This document shows positions 8,386 to 17,818 of a DNA stretch of 64,000 nucleotides, in pieces. The position numbers and the translations under genes were made by a program. Each line of letters opens with the position of its first letter. Positions within the stretch are counted from its first letter, which is position 1. Origin of the DNA: SCTD01 sp963784675 (GTDB lineage: Bacteria; Actinomycetota; Actinomycetes; Mycobacteriales; SCTD01); the NCBI GenBank assembly GCA_963784675.1, contig CAWASE010000019.1, positions 620,001 through 684,000 on the forward strand. The letters are read 5' to 3'. The notes beneath the pieces were generated by a model. The model had not been told where the DNA came from and did no database searches. It saw nothing but the letters and a program-made list of their open reading frames with translations.

Positions 8386-9573
8386 GTGCCGACCGCACCG
8401 ATCGACATCGTCCGTGAGCGCGCCCAGGAGATCGCCGCCCTGGGTCTGGCCAACGAGGCCGCCGGCAAGCTCGAGGAGGCCGCAGCCAAGCTGCTGACGC
8501 GAGGCCGGCGTCATGCGCATGCTGCAGCCGCGCACCCATGGCGGGCTGGAGGCGCACCCGCGGGAGTGGGCGGAGACCGTCATGGAGGTGGCGAGCCTGG
8601 ACGGCGCCACCGGCTGGGTCGCCGGCATCGTCGGCGTGCACCCGTGGGAGATGGCGATGGCCGACGCCTCCGTGCAGGAGGAGGTGTGGGGCGACGACCA
8701 GGACACCTGGATCGCCTCGCCCTACGCGCCGATGGGCGTGCTCACGCCGGCCGACGGCGGCTACGTGTTCAACGGCCACTGGCAGTTCTCCTCCGGCACC
8801 GACCACTGCGACTGGATCTTCCTCGGCGCGTTCGTCGGCGACGCCGACGGCAAGCCGGTCATGCCGCCGGTGAACATGCACGTGATCCTGCCGCGGTCGG
8901 ACTACGAGATCGTCGAAGACTCCTGGGACGTCGTCGGGCTCAAGGGCACCGGCAGCAAGGACGTCATCGTCGCAGGACGTCTTCGTGCCCGAGAACCGGG
9001 TGCTGCCCGTTCGCCAAGGTCATCAGCGGCGAGGCGCCGAAGGAGGCCGGGCTGACCGACCCGCTCTACCACATGCCCTTCTGCGTCGATGTTCCCGCTC
9101 GGCATCACCTCCGCCGTCATCGGCATCTCCGAGGGCGCGCTGGCGCACCACCTCGACTACCAGCGGACCCGGGTGCAGGTCACCGGCACCAAGATCAAGG
9201 ACGACCCGTACGTCCTGTACGCGATCAGCGAGGCGGCCGCCGACATCGCGGCGTCCCGCACCGTGCTGCTCGACGGCGTCAGCCGTACCTACGACGCCGT
9301 GGTCGGCGGGCACCGTCCTCGCTTCGCCGAGCGGGCGACGAACCGGCGCAACCAGGTGCAGGCCGCCTGGCGGGCGGTGCGCGCCGTCGACGAGATCGTC
9401 GCCCGCTCCGGCGGCAACGGCCTGCGCATGGACAACCCCATGCAGCGCTTCTGGCGCGACGCCCACATGGGGCTCGCCCACGCGATCCACGTGCCCGGGC
9501 ACGCGTGTTCCACGCCGCGGCGCTGACCTCGATCGACGTCGAGCCGCAGGGGCCCATGCGCGCGATGATCTAG
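8386..9573 (+). CDS. Flavin-dependent monooxygenase, HsaA/acyl-CoA-dehydrogenase fold (frameshifted)
   Basis: Oxygenase subunit of a two-component flavin monooxygenase of the HsaA/HpaH-C2 type, built on an acyl-CoA dehydrogenase fold. Landmarks: MRMLQPRTHGGLEAHP, SLDGATGWVAGIVGVHPWE, WQFSSGTDHCDWIFLGAF, VVGLKGTGSKDVIV, and the C-terminal MQRFWRDAHMGLAHAIHVPG. About 390 residues after repair, the usual length. GTG 8386 has GGAGGA 5 bp upstream. Frame changes are needed near 8,500, 8,975, 9,010, 9,090 and 9,505, each explained by one extra base. HsaA itself hydroxylates the aromatised A ring product 3-HSA. Its place beside fadD3 rather than hsaBCD leaves the substrate open. No reductase partner is visible nearby. 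Confidence 0.65.
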   Translation: MPTAPIDIVRERAQEIAALGLANEAAGKLEEAAAKLLTRGRRHAHAAAAHPWRAGGAPAGVGGDRHGGGEPGRRHRLGRRHRRRAPVGDGDGRRLRAGGGVGRRPGHLDRLALRADGRAHAGRRRLRVQRPLAVLLRHRPLRLDLPRRVRRRRRRQAGHAAGEHARDPAAVGLRDRRRLLGRRRAQGHRQQGRHRRRTSSCPRTGCCPFAKVISGEAPKEAGLTDPLYHMPFCVDVPARHHLRRHRHLRGRAGAPPRLPADPGAGHRHQDQGRPVRPVRDQRGGRRHRGVPHRAARRRQPYLRRRGRRAPSSLRRAGDEPAQPGAGRLAGGARRRRDRRPLRRQRPAHGQPHAALLARRPHGARPRDPRARARVFHAAALTSIDVEPQGPMRAMI

Positions 9574-9654
9574 GGCAGCTCTCGACGCTTCCCAGCGGCC
9601 GGTCCTAGGTTCGTCGCGACGTCGGAGCGACCGGCGTCGGACAGGAGCCGAGCC

Positions 9655-10260
9655 GTGAGCCCCATGACACCTCAGCAGGCCTTCGCCGCCGCCGATCGAG
9701 CCCTCGACCGGGTGGTGCAGCAGATCTCCGACGAGCAGTGGGATCTGCCGCTGCCCGACGACTTCCAGCGCAGGGGCGGCGACGGTGCGCCCACGCTGCG
9801 CGACGTGATCGGGTACCACGCCTACGACGAGGCGTGGATCCCGGACGTGCTGGCCGGGCGGACCGTCGAACAGGTGGGCCCCACCGCCTATGACGGCGAC
9901 CTGCTCGGCGCCGACCCCCGGGCCGCCTTCGCGCACCTGGTCGAGCAGGGCGTCGCGGCGGTCGAGGCCCTGGAGGACCTGGACCGCGTCCTGCACTTCT
10001 CCTACGGCGACTTCCCTGCGCGCGACGGGCTGTGGCACGTCATCAGCTTCCGGGGTCTGCGCGCTGTCGACCTGGCCCGCGTGATCGGCGTCGACGACAC
10101 CCTGGACGCCGAACTGGTGCAGGCGATGTGGGACGCGTTCCTGCCCGAAGCCGACTTCTGGCGGTCGATGGGGGTGTTCGGACCCGAGGTGCCGGTGGCT
10201 GCCGACGCTCCGCTGCAGCAGAGGTTGCTGGGTCTGACCGGCCGGCCGCCCACCGTCTGA
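9655..10260 (+). CDS. DinB/maleylpyruvate isomerase N-terminal-like protein
   Basis: Intact 201-residue protein of the four-helix DinB-like/mycothiol-dependent maleylpyruvate isomerase superfamily, recognised from the N-terminal pattern FAAADRALDRVVQQISDEQW, the D-rich block PTLRDVIGYHAYDEAW and the late helix SFRGLRAVDLARVIG. Such proteins are abundant in actinobacteria and often use mycothiol or bind a metal through histidines; here H in DVIGYHAYDE and WHVISFRG are candidates. GTG 9655 is used, with AGGAGCCGAGCC upstream; ATG 9664 is an alternative. It is free of frame breaks although its neighbours are not. It faces the convergent echA20 operon. Confidence 0.6.
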   Translation: MSPMTPQQAFAAADRALDRVVQQISDEQWDLPLPDDFQRRGGDGAPTLRDVIGYHAYDEAWIPDVLAGRTVEQVGPTAYDGDLLGADPRAAFAHLVEQGVAAVEALEDLDRVLHFSYGDFPARDGLWHVISFRGLRAVDLARVIGVDDTLDAELVQAMWDAFLPEADFWRSMGVFGPEVPVAADAPLQQRLLGLTGRPPTV

Positions 10261-10276
10261 CCGTCACCGTCGCACC

Positions 10277-10299
10277 ACCCCCTGTGACCTGGGGTTTTG
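10277..10299 (+). terminator. Possible intrinsic terminator after the DinB-like gene
   Basis: ACCCC and GGGGT (10277-10281, 10291-10295) can pair around a 9-base loop and are followed by a short T run (GGGGTTTTG). It lies 16 bp after the stop codon and before the convergent echA20 gene. The stem is short, so the call is weak. Confidence 0.35.
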
Positions 10300-10354
10300 T
10301 CGGTGGTCGGTTCTAGGTCGGCGTCATCTCTGGCTCGATGCGTCGGGCGAACCG

Positions 10355-11093
10355 TCAGGACGTGCCGAAGTCCTCGCGCACCCGTCGGCCACGCCCAGCA
10401 GGTTCAGCTCGAAGGTGAAGCCCTGCTCGAAGCGGTAGCTGCGCTTGGGGTCCCACGGGTCGATCCCGTTGAGGGCCTCCTTGGCCGCGCGCATGACGGT
10501 CGGGTCCTTGGCCGCGATCTGGCCGGCGATCTCCAGGGCGGCGTCGCGCAGCTGTTCGCGGGGCACGACCCGTCGCACCGAGCCGAAGGCGTGCAGCTCG
10601 GCAGCGGTGGCGGTGGCGGAGGTGAAGAACATCGCCCGCATCGTGTGCTGGGGGACCAGGCGAGCCAGGTGCGTGGCCGCGCCGAGCGCCCCGCGGTCGA
10701 TCTCGGGCAGGCCGAAGGTGGCGTCGTCGCTGGCGACGACGACGTCGCTGTTGCCGGCCAGGCCGATGCCCCCGCCGAGGCAGAAGCCCTGGACGGCCGT
10801 CACGACGGGCACGGCGCAGTCGTAGACGGCGGCGAAAGCGGCGTAGCAGCCGCGGTTCGCGCCCGACCAGGGCGCCGTGGCCGGTGTCGCGCTGGAACTC
10901 CTTGATGTCGACCCCGGCGTTGAAGCCGCGGCCTTCGGCGCGCAGGACGACGGCGCGGGTGTCGGGCGTCGCGACCGGCAGCCAGGATCGTCTCGGCGAG
11001 GTCGAACCAGCCCTGCACCGGCAGCGCGTTGACGGGCGGGTGGTCGACGACGACCTCGACGACGCCGTTCTCGTGGCGGGTGGTGCTGATCAT
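10355..11093 (-). CDS. echA20: Ring hydrolase EchA20 (crotonase family, frameshifted)
   Basis: Crotonase-fold hydrolase. In Mycobacterium EchA20 opens one of the two remaining rings of the HIP-derived CoA thioester before IpdAB acts. Visible: start MISTTRHENGVVEVVVDHPP, NALPVQGWFDLAE, then VQGFCLGGGIGLAGNSDVVV, DDATFGLPEIDRGALGAATH, LARLVPQH, and C-terminal RSYRFEQGFTFELNLLGVAD. This is a close family fit, including the VPQH and QGFTFELNL ends. Start ATG 11093 follows the upstream SDR by 10 bp. Frame changes are needed at about 10,975, 10,860 and 10,385; the corrected C-terminus is EDFGTS with a stop at 10355. It is the last gene of the eight-gene minus-strand operon. Confidence 0.8.
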
Positions 11094-11103
11094 CGGAGGC
11101 CTC

Positions 11104-11899
11104 TCACGGGTGCTGGCTGCTGACGGAGACGATCTCGCCGGTCATGTACGAGCGTGTAGTCGCTGGCCAGGAACACGATCACGTTGGCGACCTCCCAGGG
11201 CTCGGCCGGACGGCCGAACGCCTCCTTGGCCGACAGCTCGGCGAGCAGCTCGTCGCTGGTGACCTTGGCCAGGAACGGGTGCATGGCGATGGAGGGCGAG
11301 ACCGCGTTGACCCGGACGCCGAACTGCGCGCCCTCGACCCCGGCGGTGCGGGTGAGGGCGTTCACGCCGGCCTTCGCGGCGGCGTAGTGCGCCTGGCCGA
11401 TCTGCGCCCGCCAGCCGATGACCGAGCTGTTGTTCACGATGACGCCGGAGCCTTGCGCTCTTCATCTGCCGCAGAGCTGCGCGGGTGCAGCGGAACGTGC
11501 CGTTCAGGGTCACGTCGAGCACGCGCATCCACTGCTCGTCGGTCATGTCGACGAGCTCGGCGGTCCCGCCGAGCCCCGCGTTGTTGACGAGCACGTCGAT
11601 CCGGCCGTGCTCGCGGACGGTGGCGTCGAGCCAGCGCCTGCACCTGCGCCTCGTCCGTGACGTCGCAGGCGACCGCGAGGGGACGCGTGCCGTTGATCTC
11701 GGCCAGAGCGTCGGCCGCCTCGCCGAGGCGGCGCTGCGTGCCAGTCGCTGACGACGACCGTGGCACCCTCCTCGGCAGCCCGCCTGGCGGTGGCGAAACC
11801 GATGCCGGTGCCGGCCGCGGCCGTGACCACGACGACCTTGCCGGCGAGCAGCCCGTGGGCGGGCACGTAGCCGGGCACGCCCGGTGCGGTCTCAGCCAC
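11104..11899 (-). CDS. SDR-family oxidoreductase in the ipd operon (frameshifted)
   Basis: Short-chain dehydrogenase of about 260 residues. The start VAETAPGVPGYVPAHGLLAGKVVVVTA leads into the cofactor loop AAAGTGIGFATARRA. Then follow LVNNAGLGGTAEL, the catalytic block with S (MNNSSVIGW) and YxxxK (HYAAAKAGVNALTR), and the C-terminal MTGEIVSVSSQHP. GTG 11899 overlaps the ipdC stop by 8 bp, showing tight coupling. Frame changes lie near 11,740, 11,640, 11,450 and 11,150. In mycobacteria the SDRs Rv3548c/Rv3549c sit beside ipdABC and echA20 in the KstR2 regulon, and this gene takes the same place. Its exact substrate is not established. Confidence 0.7.
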
Positions 11900-13001
11900 G
11901 CGGAGCCCCCAGCCGGTCCAGGACGGCGCCTGCCTCGCCCACGATCCGCTCGAGCAGCTCGGCGCACGAGGGCAGGTCCTCCAGCAGGCCCACCACCTGT
12001 CCGCTGGCCATCACCCCGAGGTCCGGACGGCCGTCGACCATCGCCGCCTTGAGCAGCATGGGGGTGTTGGCGGCCATGATCACCTGCGTCCAGGTCTTCT
12101 CGCCGCCGCGCTTCATCGCGACCCCCTCGCGCACCATGTCCAGCAGGGGGGTGCCGCTCATCTTCTGGTAGGCGAGGGCGGCCCTCAGCGAACGCACCAG
12201 AGCCTTCGGCGCGCTACCGCTCTCGAGCGCCTCGACGAGCTCGGTGCGCAGCACGCGGTGCGGCATGCCGTCGACCTGCCGGCTGACGACGGTGCCGTCG
12301 ACGCCCTTGGACAGGTAGACGTCCTTGACCTGCTGCCCGACCGAGCTGTCGCTGGTCAGCAGGAAGCGGGTGCCCATCGCGATGCCTTCCGCGCCGTAGG
12401 CCAGCGCCGCCACCAGACCCCGGCCGTCGAAGAAGCCGCCGGCGGCCACCACCGGCAGGTCGACGGCGTCGACCACCTGGGGCAGCAGCACCGTCGTCGG
12501 CACGGCGCCGGTGTGCCCACCGCCCTCGCCGCCCTGCACGATGACCGCGTCGGCACCCCACTCGGCGACCTTCTCGGCATGGCGCTTCGCACCGATCGAG
12601 GGCACGACCACCAGGCCGGCGTCCTTGCAGCGTGCGATGAGGTCCTTCTTCGGGGCGAGCGCGAAGGACGCCACCTTGACGCCCTCACGGGCCATCAGGT
12701 CGATGCGCTGCGCCGCGTCGGGAGCGTCCGCGCGCAGGTTCACCCCGAACGGCTTCGACGTCTTCGCCTTCGTCTGGGCGATCGCGGTCTCCAGCTCGGC
12801 GTAGCTCATCGTCGCCGACGCCAGGATGCCGAGACCACCGGCGTTGGACGTCGCCGCCGCCAGACCCGCACCGGCCACCCAGCCCATGCCGGTCTGCACG
12901 ACGGGATAGGTGATGCCGAACAGGGCGCACGCCCGGGTGGTCAGCGCCGGGTGCAGGGCCGGCCGGTCGTCGACCGGTGGGGTGTCGACCTGGGTCGTCA
13001 C
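11892..13001 (-). CDS. ipdC: IpdC, NMO-like flavin enzyme of HIP catabolism
   Basis: Intact 369-residue FMN-dependent TIM-barrel protein of the nitronate monooxygenase/2-nitropropane dioxygenase superfamily. In steroid degraders IpdC acts on a bicyclic oxo-acyl-CoA to prepare it for ring hydrolysis. Motifs: PVVQTGMGWVAGAGLAAATS, SNAGGLGILASATM, KPFGVNLRADA, VIVQGGEGGGHTGAV, VVAAGGFFDGRGLVAALAYG, and DGMPHRVLRTELVE. The last motif and VASFALAPKKDLI are shared with mycobacterial Rv3553 rather than with general nitronate monooxygenases. GTG 13001 overlaps the ipdB stop by 4 bp. It is one of few undamaged genes in the operon. Confidence 0.85.
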   Translation of the reverse strand: MTTQVDTPPVDDRPALHPALTTRACALFGITYPVVQTGMGWVAGAGLAAATSNAGGLGILASATMSYAELETAIAQTKAKTSKPFGVNLRADAPDAAQRIDLMAREGVKVASFALAPKKDLIARCKDAGLVVVPSIGAKRHAEKVAEWGADAVIVQGGEGGGHTGAVPTTVLLPQVVDAVDLPVVAAGGFFDGRGLVAALAYGAEGIAMGTRFLLTSDSSVGQQVKDVYLSKGVDGTVVSRQVDGMPHRVLRTELVEALESGSAPKALVRSLRAALAYQKMSGTPLLDMVREGVAMKRGGEKTWTQVIMAANTPMLLKAAMVDGRPDLGVMASGQVVGLLEDLPSCAELLERIVGEAGAVLDRLGAPRG

Positions 13002-13745
13002 GACGGGACCTCTCTGTCGCGCAGGGTCTTCGGATCGAGCACCTCTCGCATCAGGGTGAGCTCGTCGGCGGTGGGCTCGCGGGTGACGGCGACGTCGTCG
13101 TCGTGGGCGAGGTCGAAGCCGGTGGCTGCGAGCACGTCGTCCAGGGCGACGCCCGGGTGCAGGGACTGCAGCCGCATCGCACCGTCCGGCGTCGCGAAGT
13201 CGAGCACCGCGAGGTCGGTGACGACGACGCGCAGGTCGTGGAAACGCCCCGCCTCGCCCTCGCGGCGGTCGTTACCGACCCCGGACACCATGTCCACCTT
13301 CTCCACGAGCACGCGCGTGGAGTGCTTGGGCACCCAGTAGCTCGTCGTGTGGCACACCGTGTTCCCCGGCGCGCCGCGGACGCCCAGCAGCTGGTTCTTC
13401 GGCCTGGCGAAGTCTCCGATGCAGCTGATGTTCTGGTTCCCGAACCGGTCGACCTGGCTGGCACCCATCATCACGTGGCGGCGCCCGGACCAGACCAGGT
13501 CGAAGATCGCCCGATAGGGGATGTAGGCCTCGACGCGTGGCCGGCGGCCGTCCGCCGAGCGGCCACGCGCCGGCGACGAAGGACGCCTCGCCGTCGGACA
13601 GCAGCAGGTCCGGCTCGAACGTCTCGCGCGCGAGCCGGGCACCCAGCGAGGGGATCAGCGCCATCGGGCTGGCCAGGATCTCGCCGTCTCCCCGGAAGGC
13701 CTCGGCGCAGGCGATCGCGCAGACCTCGGCGCGGGTGGCGCTCAC
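12998..13745 (-). CDS. ipdB: IpdB, beta subunit of COCHEA-CoA hydrolase (frameshifted)
   Basis: Beta subunit of the IpdAB complex, a CoA-transferase-like enzyme that hydrolyses the last steroid ring. About 248 residues. N-terminus VSATRAEVCAIACAEAFRGD, ASPMALIPSLGARLAR, FEPDLLLSDGEASFV; then IFDLVWSGRRHVMMGASQVD, RFGNQNISCIGDFARPK, VEKVDMVSGVGNDRR and LHPGVALDDVLAATGFDL, all characteristic of CoA-transferase family I beta chains. One frame change near 13,550 separates the two halves. GTG 13745 overlaps the ipdA stop by 4 bp. The stop at 12998 overlaps the ipdC start. The partner IpdA is directly upstream. Confidence 0.85.
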
Positions 13746-14624
13746 GCGGACGCCTTCGCGGCAGCGCGTGCCGTGGCTCGGGCCGTCGACGGCGGCCTGG
13801 TAGGCGCGCTCGTCGCGCGACGTCGAGATAGGTGGCGCGGAACTGCGCCCAGGCGTCGGGATCCTTGGCGGCCGTGGCGTACTCCTTCTGGAAGGACTCG
13901 TCGCGCTCGTAGTCCGGGGCGCACGAGGTGAAGTGCGCGCCGTTGGGCGCCTCGACGACGCCGCTGACCATCCAGCGCGCGATCCGCTGCCGGGTCAGGT
14001 CGGCCTCGCCCAGCTCGGCGGTCGGCACGATCCGCTCGCACGAGAGATAGGCCTTCTCGGCGGCCTGGCAGAACAGGTCGTCGAAGTACAGGTCGGGTCC
14101 GAGGAAGGTGGCGTTGCCCCGCGCGTCGGCGCGGTTGAGGTGCACGAGCGCGGCGTCCAGCGGCAGGGCCGGCACGGCGAGCAGCTCCTCGTCGCCGTAG
14201 GGCGTTGCGCACCGTGCGCAGGTCAGGGTTGACGCGCAGGACGTCGGAGCCCAGGCCGGCCCGGGTCGGCAGGAAGGGCAGCCGCGACGCGGCGGCGTAC
14301 AGCCCCCACTGGACCATGCCCTCGTCCCACTCGGCGGCCTCGATCGCGCCGGCCTTGCGGGCGGCCTGGAAGTGCGGCTCGAGCGGGATCGAGTCGAGCG
14401 AGACGAAGCCGTAGACGAGCTGCGGACCTTGCCGGCGGCGCAGAGCAGGCCGACGTCGGGGCCGCCGTAGGAGACGACGGTCAGGTCGTGAGGTCGCGAG
14501 CGCAGGATGCGCCCGGACCAGCGACATCGGCTTGCGGCGCGAACCCCAGCCGCCGATGCCGATCGTCATGCCGGAGCGGAGCTCGGCGACGACCTGCTCC
14601 TCGGTCATGCCGCTTGTCAGGCAC
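13742..14624 (-). CDS. ipdA: IpdA, alpha subunit of COCHEA-CoA hydrolase (frameshifted)
   Basis: Alpha subunit of the IpdAB ring hydrolase, with a CoA-transferase alpha fold. Visible: SGMTIGIGGWGSRRKPMSLV, LVYGFVSLDSIPLEPHF, GAIEAAEWDEGMVQWGLYAA, SRLPFLPTRAGLGSDVL, LPLDAALVHLNRADARGNAT, YFDDLFCQAAEKAYLSCERI and NGAHFTSCAPDYERDESFQ. GTG 14624 is preferred as start: it has GAGGA 5 bp upstream and gives VPDKR, like the mycobacterial protein, but needs removal of one extra C before MTEEQVV. ATG 14608 is the start without repair. Other frame changes lie near 14,500, 14,430, 14,210, 13,820 and 13,780. It is followed by ipdB with a 4-bp overlap. Confidence 0.85.
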
Positions 14625-14632
14625 GGGTGTCC

Positions 14633-15701
14633 TCACGGTCGTGCGGGTGCGAAGACGCCGGCGCGGGCGGCGGCCCGGCGGCGCAGGGTGCGGCTGTCGC
14701 CGTGCAGCAGCGACGTCGTCCAGGCCCGCTTGAAGTACAGGTGCGCGTCGTGCTCCCAGGTGAAGCCGATGCCGCCGTGCAGCTGGATGACACTCGCCGG
14801 CGACCGGCCGTGAAGGCGTCGGCGCAGACGGCCTGTCGCCAGCGGGGCGACGACGGCGAGGTCGTCCGAGAGCCCGGCGGCGGCGCGGGCGGCGTACCAG
14901 GCGGTCGAGCGCGCTGCCTCGAGCGGCACCGTCAGGTCGGCGACCCGGTGGCGCAGCGCCTGGAACGAGCCGAGCGGACGGCCGAACTGCTCGCGGACCT
15001 TGAGGTGCTCGACGGCGCTCTCGAGCACGCGCTCGGCGGCGCCGACGCGACTCGCTGGCCAGCGCGACGTGGAGCAGGTCGCAGCGCGGTCGACGGCGGC
15101 CGCGGCGTCTCCGACGCGGGTCGACGGCGGCTGCGCCGACGAGCTCGACGCGGGCCTGCGGGCGGGTCGGGTCGAGCGGCGTCAGCGGCGTGACGCTCAC
15201 GCCGGGCGCGTCGCTGCGGACGACGTGCAGCCCGTCGTCGGCGGCGACGAGCAGGAGCGTCGGCCGCGGCGGCGTCGACGACCTGCTCGGACCGTGCCGG
15301 TGAGGGCGCCGTCCTCGCTGCGGACGTCACCGTCGAGCAGCGAGCGCAGCGGCGGTGCTGCCGTCGGCCAGACGAGGGCGAGCAGGTCGTCCGCGCCGAG
15401 CGGGCCAGCGCCAGGTCGCAGCGACCACGGTCGAGAGGTAGGGCGCGCGCAGCAGCGCGCGGCCGGTCTCCTCCAGCACGACGCCGACCTCGACGAAGCC
15501 GGCGCCGGCGCCGCCGTGCTCCTCGGCGACCGGCAGGGCGGTGAGGCCCAGCTCGGCGGTCAGCCGCTTCCACGCCGGGCCGTGGTCGTCTGGTCGGTCG
15601 AGTCTGCGCCGTGACCGGCGCGTGCGCGGTCGAGGAAGCCCCGGACGGCGTCCCGGAGGTCGGCAGGTCCTCGGCGGCACCGACGCGGCGGAGGCGCTCA
15701 T
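14633..15701 (-). CDS. Acyl-CoA dehydrogenase, short subunit paired with fadE30 (frameshifted)
   Basis: Second, shorter acyl-CoA dehydrogenase chain (about 355 codons) directly after fadE30. Recognisable blocks are LTAELGLTALPVAEEHGGAG, LEETGRALLRAPYL, VREQFGRPLGSFQALRHRVA and the C-terminal HGGIGFTWEHDAHLYFKRAW. ATG 15701 overlaps the fadE30 stop (ATGA). At least six frame changes are spread from 15,640 to 14,810, so this is one of the most damaged genes. Heteromeric acyl-CoA dehydrogenases made of unequal chains are typical of steroid degradation, so pairing with FadE30 is inferred. FadE33-like is the best guess but is not given as a symbol. Confidence 0.65.
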
Positions 15702-16912
15702 CGCGCGTCCGGGCGTAGGTGTCCGAGGCAGGCCCCAGCGGCGCTCGGCGATGATGTTGCGCTGCACCTCGTTGCTCCCGCCGTAGATCGTGTCGGAGCG
15801 GGTGAACAGGAACAGGTTCTGCAGCGGCGAGAGCCCGTGGCGAGGTCCGGTCGACCGACGACGGTCGACGACGCGCCCTGGACCGCCATGGCGAGCTCGC
15901 CGAGCTGCTGGTGCCACGGCGCCCAGAGCAGCTTGGACACCGACGCCTCGACGCCGGTGCTGCTGGCGGCGTCGCTGTCGAGCGTGCGCAGCGCGGTGTG
16001 CCGCAGCACCTGCAGGCCGGCCCAGGCGTCGACGAGGCGGTCGTGCGACGGCCGGGTCGTCGCCAGCGCGCCGGTGCGTCGCGGCGAGGCCGCAGCACGT
16101 CCTCGAGCTCGCGCTCGAAGCCGACCTGCTGACCGAGCGTGGCGACGCCGCGCTCGAAGGCGAGCGTCCCCATCGCGACCCGCCAGCCCTCGCCGGGCGC
16201 GCCCGACGATGTTGTCGGCGGCGGTGACGGCGTCGTCGAAGAAGACCTCGTTGAACTCCGACGTGCCGGTCAGCTGGACGATCGGCCGGACGTCGACGCC
16301 GGGCTGGTCCATCGGCACCAGCAGGTAGGACAGGCCCTTGTGCCGCTGCGACCCGGGCTCGGTGCGGGCGAGCACGAAGCACCAGTCGGCGAGGTGGGCC
16401 AGCGAGGTCCAGACCTTCTGCCCGTCGACGTGCCAGCCGTCGTCGCGCAGGACGGCCCTGGTGCGCACGCCGGCGAGGTCGGACGCCGGCGCCCGGCTCG
16501 GAGTAGCCCTGGCACCACAGCTCGGTGCCGGCCAGGATGCCCGGGCAGGAAGCGGTCCTTCTGCTCCGTGGGTGCCGAAGGCGGCCAGCGTCGGGCCGGC
16601 GAGCTGCTCGCCCATGTGCCCGATGCGCGCGGGGCCGCCGGCACGGGCGTACTCCTCGTGGAAGACGACCTGCTGCGCCGTCGGTCGCGCCGCGGCCGCC
16701 GGCCTCGACCGGCCAGCCGACGCCGATCCAGCCGGCCTGCGCCGAGCTCGCGCTCCCACTCCCGACGCAGCTCGACGTGCTCGTGCTCGCGGCCCGGGGC
16801 CACCGCTGCCGACGAGCGGTGCGAAGCGGCCGGTGAGGTGCTCGGCCAGCCAGCCGCGGACCTCGTCGCGGAACTGCTCGACCCCGACGGTCGACAGGTC
16901 GGTGCCGGTCAT
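15698..16912 (-). CDS. fadE30: Acyl-CoA dehydrogenase FadE30-like (frameshifted)
   Basis: Acyl-CoA dehydrogenase of about 400 residues for a HIP-CoA intermediate. Visible: VEQFRDEVRGWLAEHLTGRF, VFHEEYARAGGPARIGHMGE, LAGPTLAAFGTHG, then WHVDGQKVWTSLAHLADWCF, RTEPGSQRHKGLSYLLVPMD, VQLTGTSEFNEVFFDDAVT and DTIYGGSNEVQRNIIAERRW. The stretches KVWTSLAHLxxWCFVLARTE and IVQLTGTxEFNEVFFDDA match mycobacterial FadE30. ATG 16912 overlaps the ipdF stop by 4 bp. Frame changes occur near 16,810, 16,720, 16,570, 16,490, 16,205, 16,070 and 15,840. Its short partner chain is directly downstream. Confidence 0.75.
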   Translation of the reverse strand: MTGTDLSTVGVEQFRDEVRGWLAEHLTGRFAPLVGSGGPGPRARARRAASGVGARARRRPAGSASAGRSRPAAAARPTAQQVVFHEEYARAGGPARIGHMGEQLAGPTLAAFGTHGAEGPLPARASWPAPSCGARATPSRAPASDLAGVRTRAVLRDDGWHVDGQKVWTSLAHLADWCFVLARTEPGSQRHKGLSYLLVPMDQPGVDVRPIVQLTGTSEFNEVFFDDAVTAADNIVGRARRGLAGRDGDARLRARRRHARSAGRLRARARGRAAASPRRTGALATTRPSHDRLVDAWAGLQVLRHTALRTLDSDAASSTGVEASVSKLLWAPWHQQLGELAMAVQGASSTVVGRPDLATGSRRCRTCSCSPAPTRSTAGATRCSATSSPSAAGACLGHLRPDAR

Positions 16913-17785
16913 GCGCCGTACGGCGCGACCTGCGCCGGGGCCGCCTCCAGCAGCGTGCGGACGGCGGCGCCGACCTCGGTCGGTCTGCCAGCGGTCCGCC
17001 GCTTGTCCTCGCGCGGACCGTGCTGCCAGCCGTCCAGCGGCGACAGGATGCCCGCCTCGACCTCGAAGACGCGGCCGGTGACGTCGCCGCTGTCGGCGCT
17101 GGCCAGCCAGACGACCAGCGGGGACACGTTGGCCGGGTCCATCGGGTCGAAGCCGCTCTCGGGCTTGGCCATCGTCTCGGCGAACACCTTCTCGGTCATC
17201 GGGGTGCGGGCGGCGGGCGCGATCGCGTTGACGGTGATGCCGTACCGGGCCATCTCGACGGCCGCGACCTGCGTGAGCGCCAGCGACGCCCGCCTTGGCC
17301 GCGGCGTAGTTGCCCTGGCCGACGCTGCCGAACAGGCCGGCGCCGGAGCTGGTGTTGACGACGCGGGCCTGTACCGGCGTCCCCGCCTTGTGCTGGTCGC
17401 GCCAGTACGCGGCGGCGTGCCGCAGGGGGCAGAAGTGGCCCTTCAGGTCGACCCTGAGCACGAGGTCCCACTCGTCCTCGCTCATGTTCACCAGCATCCG
17501 GTCGCGCACCAGACCGGCGTTGTTCACCAGCGCGTCCAGGCGGCCGAAGGCGTCGACGGCGGTCTGCACCAGCCGCGCGGCGTCGTCCCAGTCGCTGACG
17601 TCGGCGCGGCAGGCCACCGCGGTGCCGCCGGTGGCGTTGATCTCGGCGGCGACCTCGTCGGCGGCCTCGCCGACGTCGTTGACGACGACCAGGGCGCCGT
17701 CAGCAGCGAAGGCGAGCGCGTGGGCACGGCCGAGCCCCTGGCCGGCTCCGGTCACCACGACGACGCGCCCGTCCGAGATTGGCAT
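16909..17785 (-). CDS. ipdF: IpdF-like short-chain dehydrogenase (frameshifted)
   Basis: First gene of the eight-gene operon. SDR of about 290 residues with cofactor loop VVVTGAGQGLGRAHALAFA, NNAGLVRDRMLVNMSEDEWD, GHFCPLRHAAAYWRDQHKAG, active-site region RVVNTSSGAGLFGSVGQGNY followed by AAAKAG, and then ARYGITVNAIAPAARTPMTE. The long GHF...AYWRDxxK insert marks the subgroup that includes Hsd4A and IpdF of steroid degraders; IpdF oxidises the 5-hydroxy group of HIP-CoA intermediates. The operon context favours IpdF. One or two frame changes near 17,290 and 16,985 are needed. ATG 17785 lies 34 bp from the KstR-type operator. Confidence 0.7.
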
Positions 17786-17818
17786 GGCCGCAACCTAGCA
17801 ACGCGGACGCGCTTTCGC

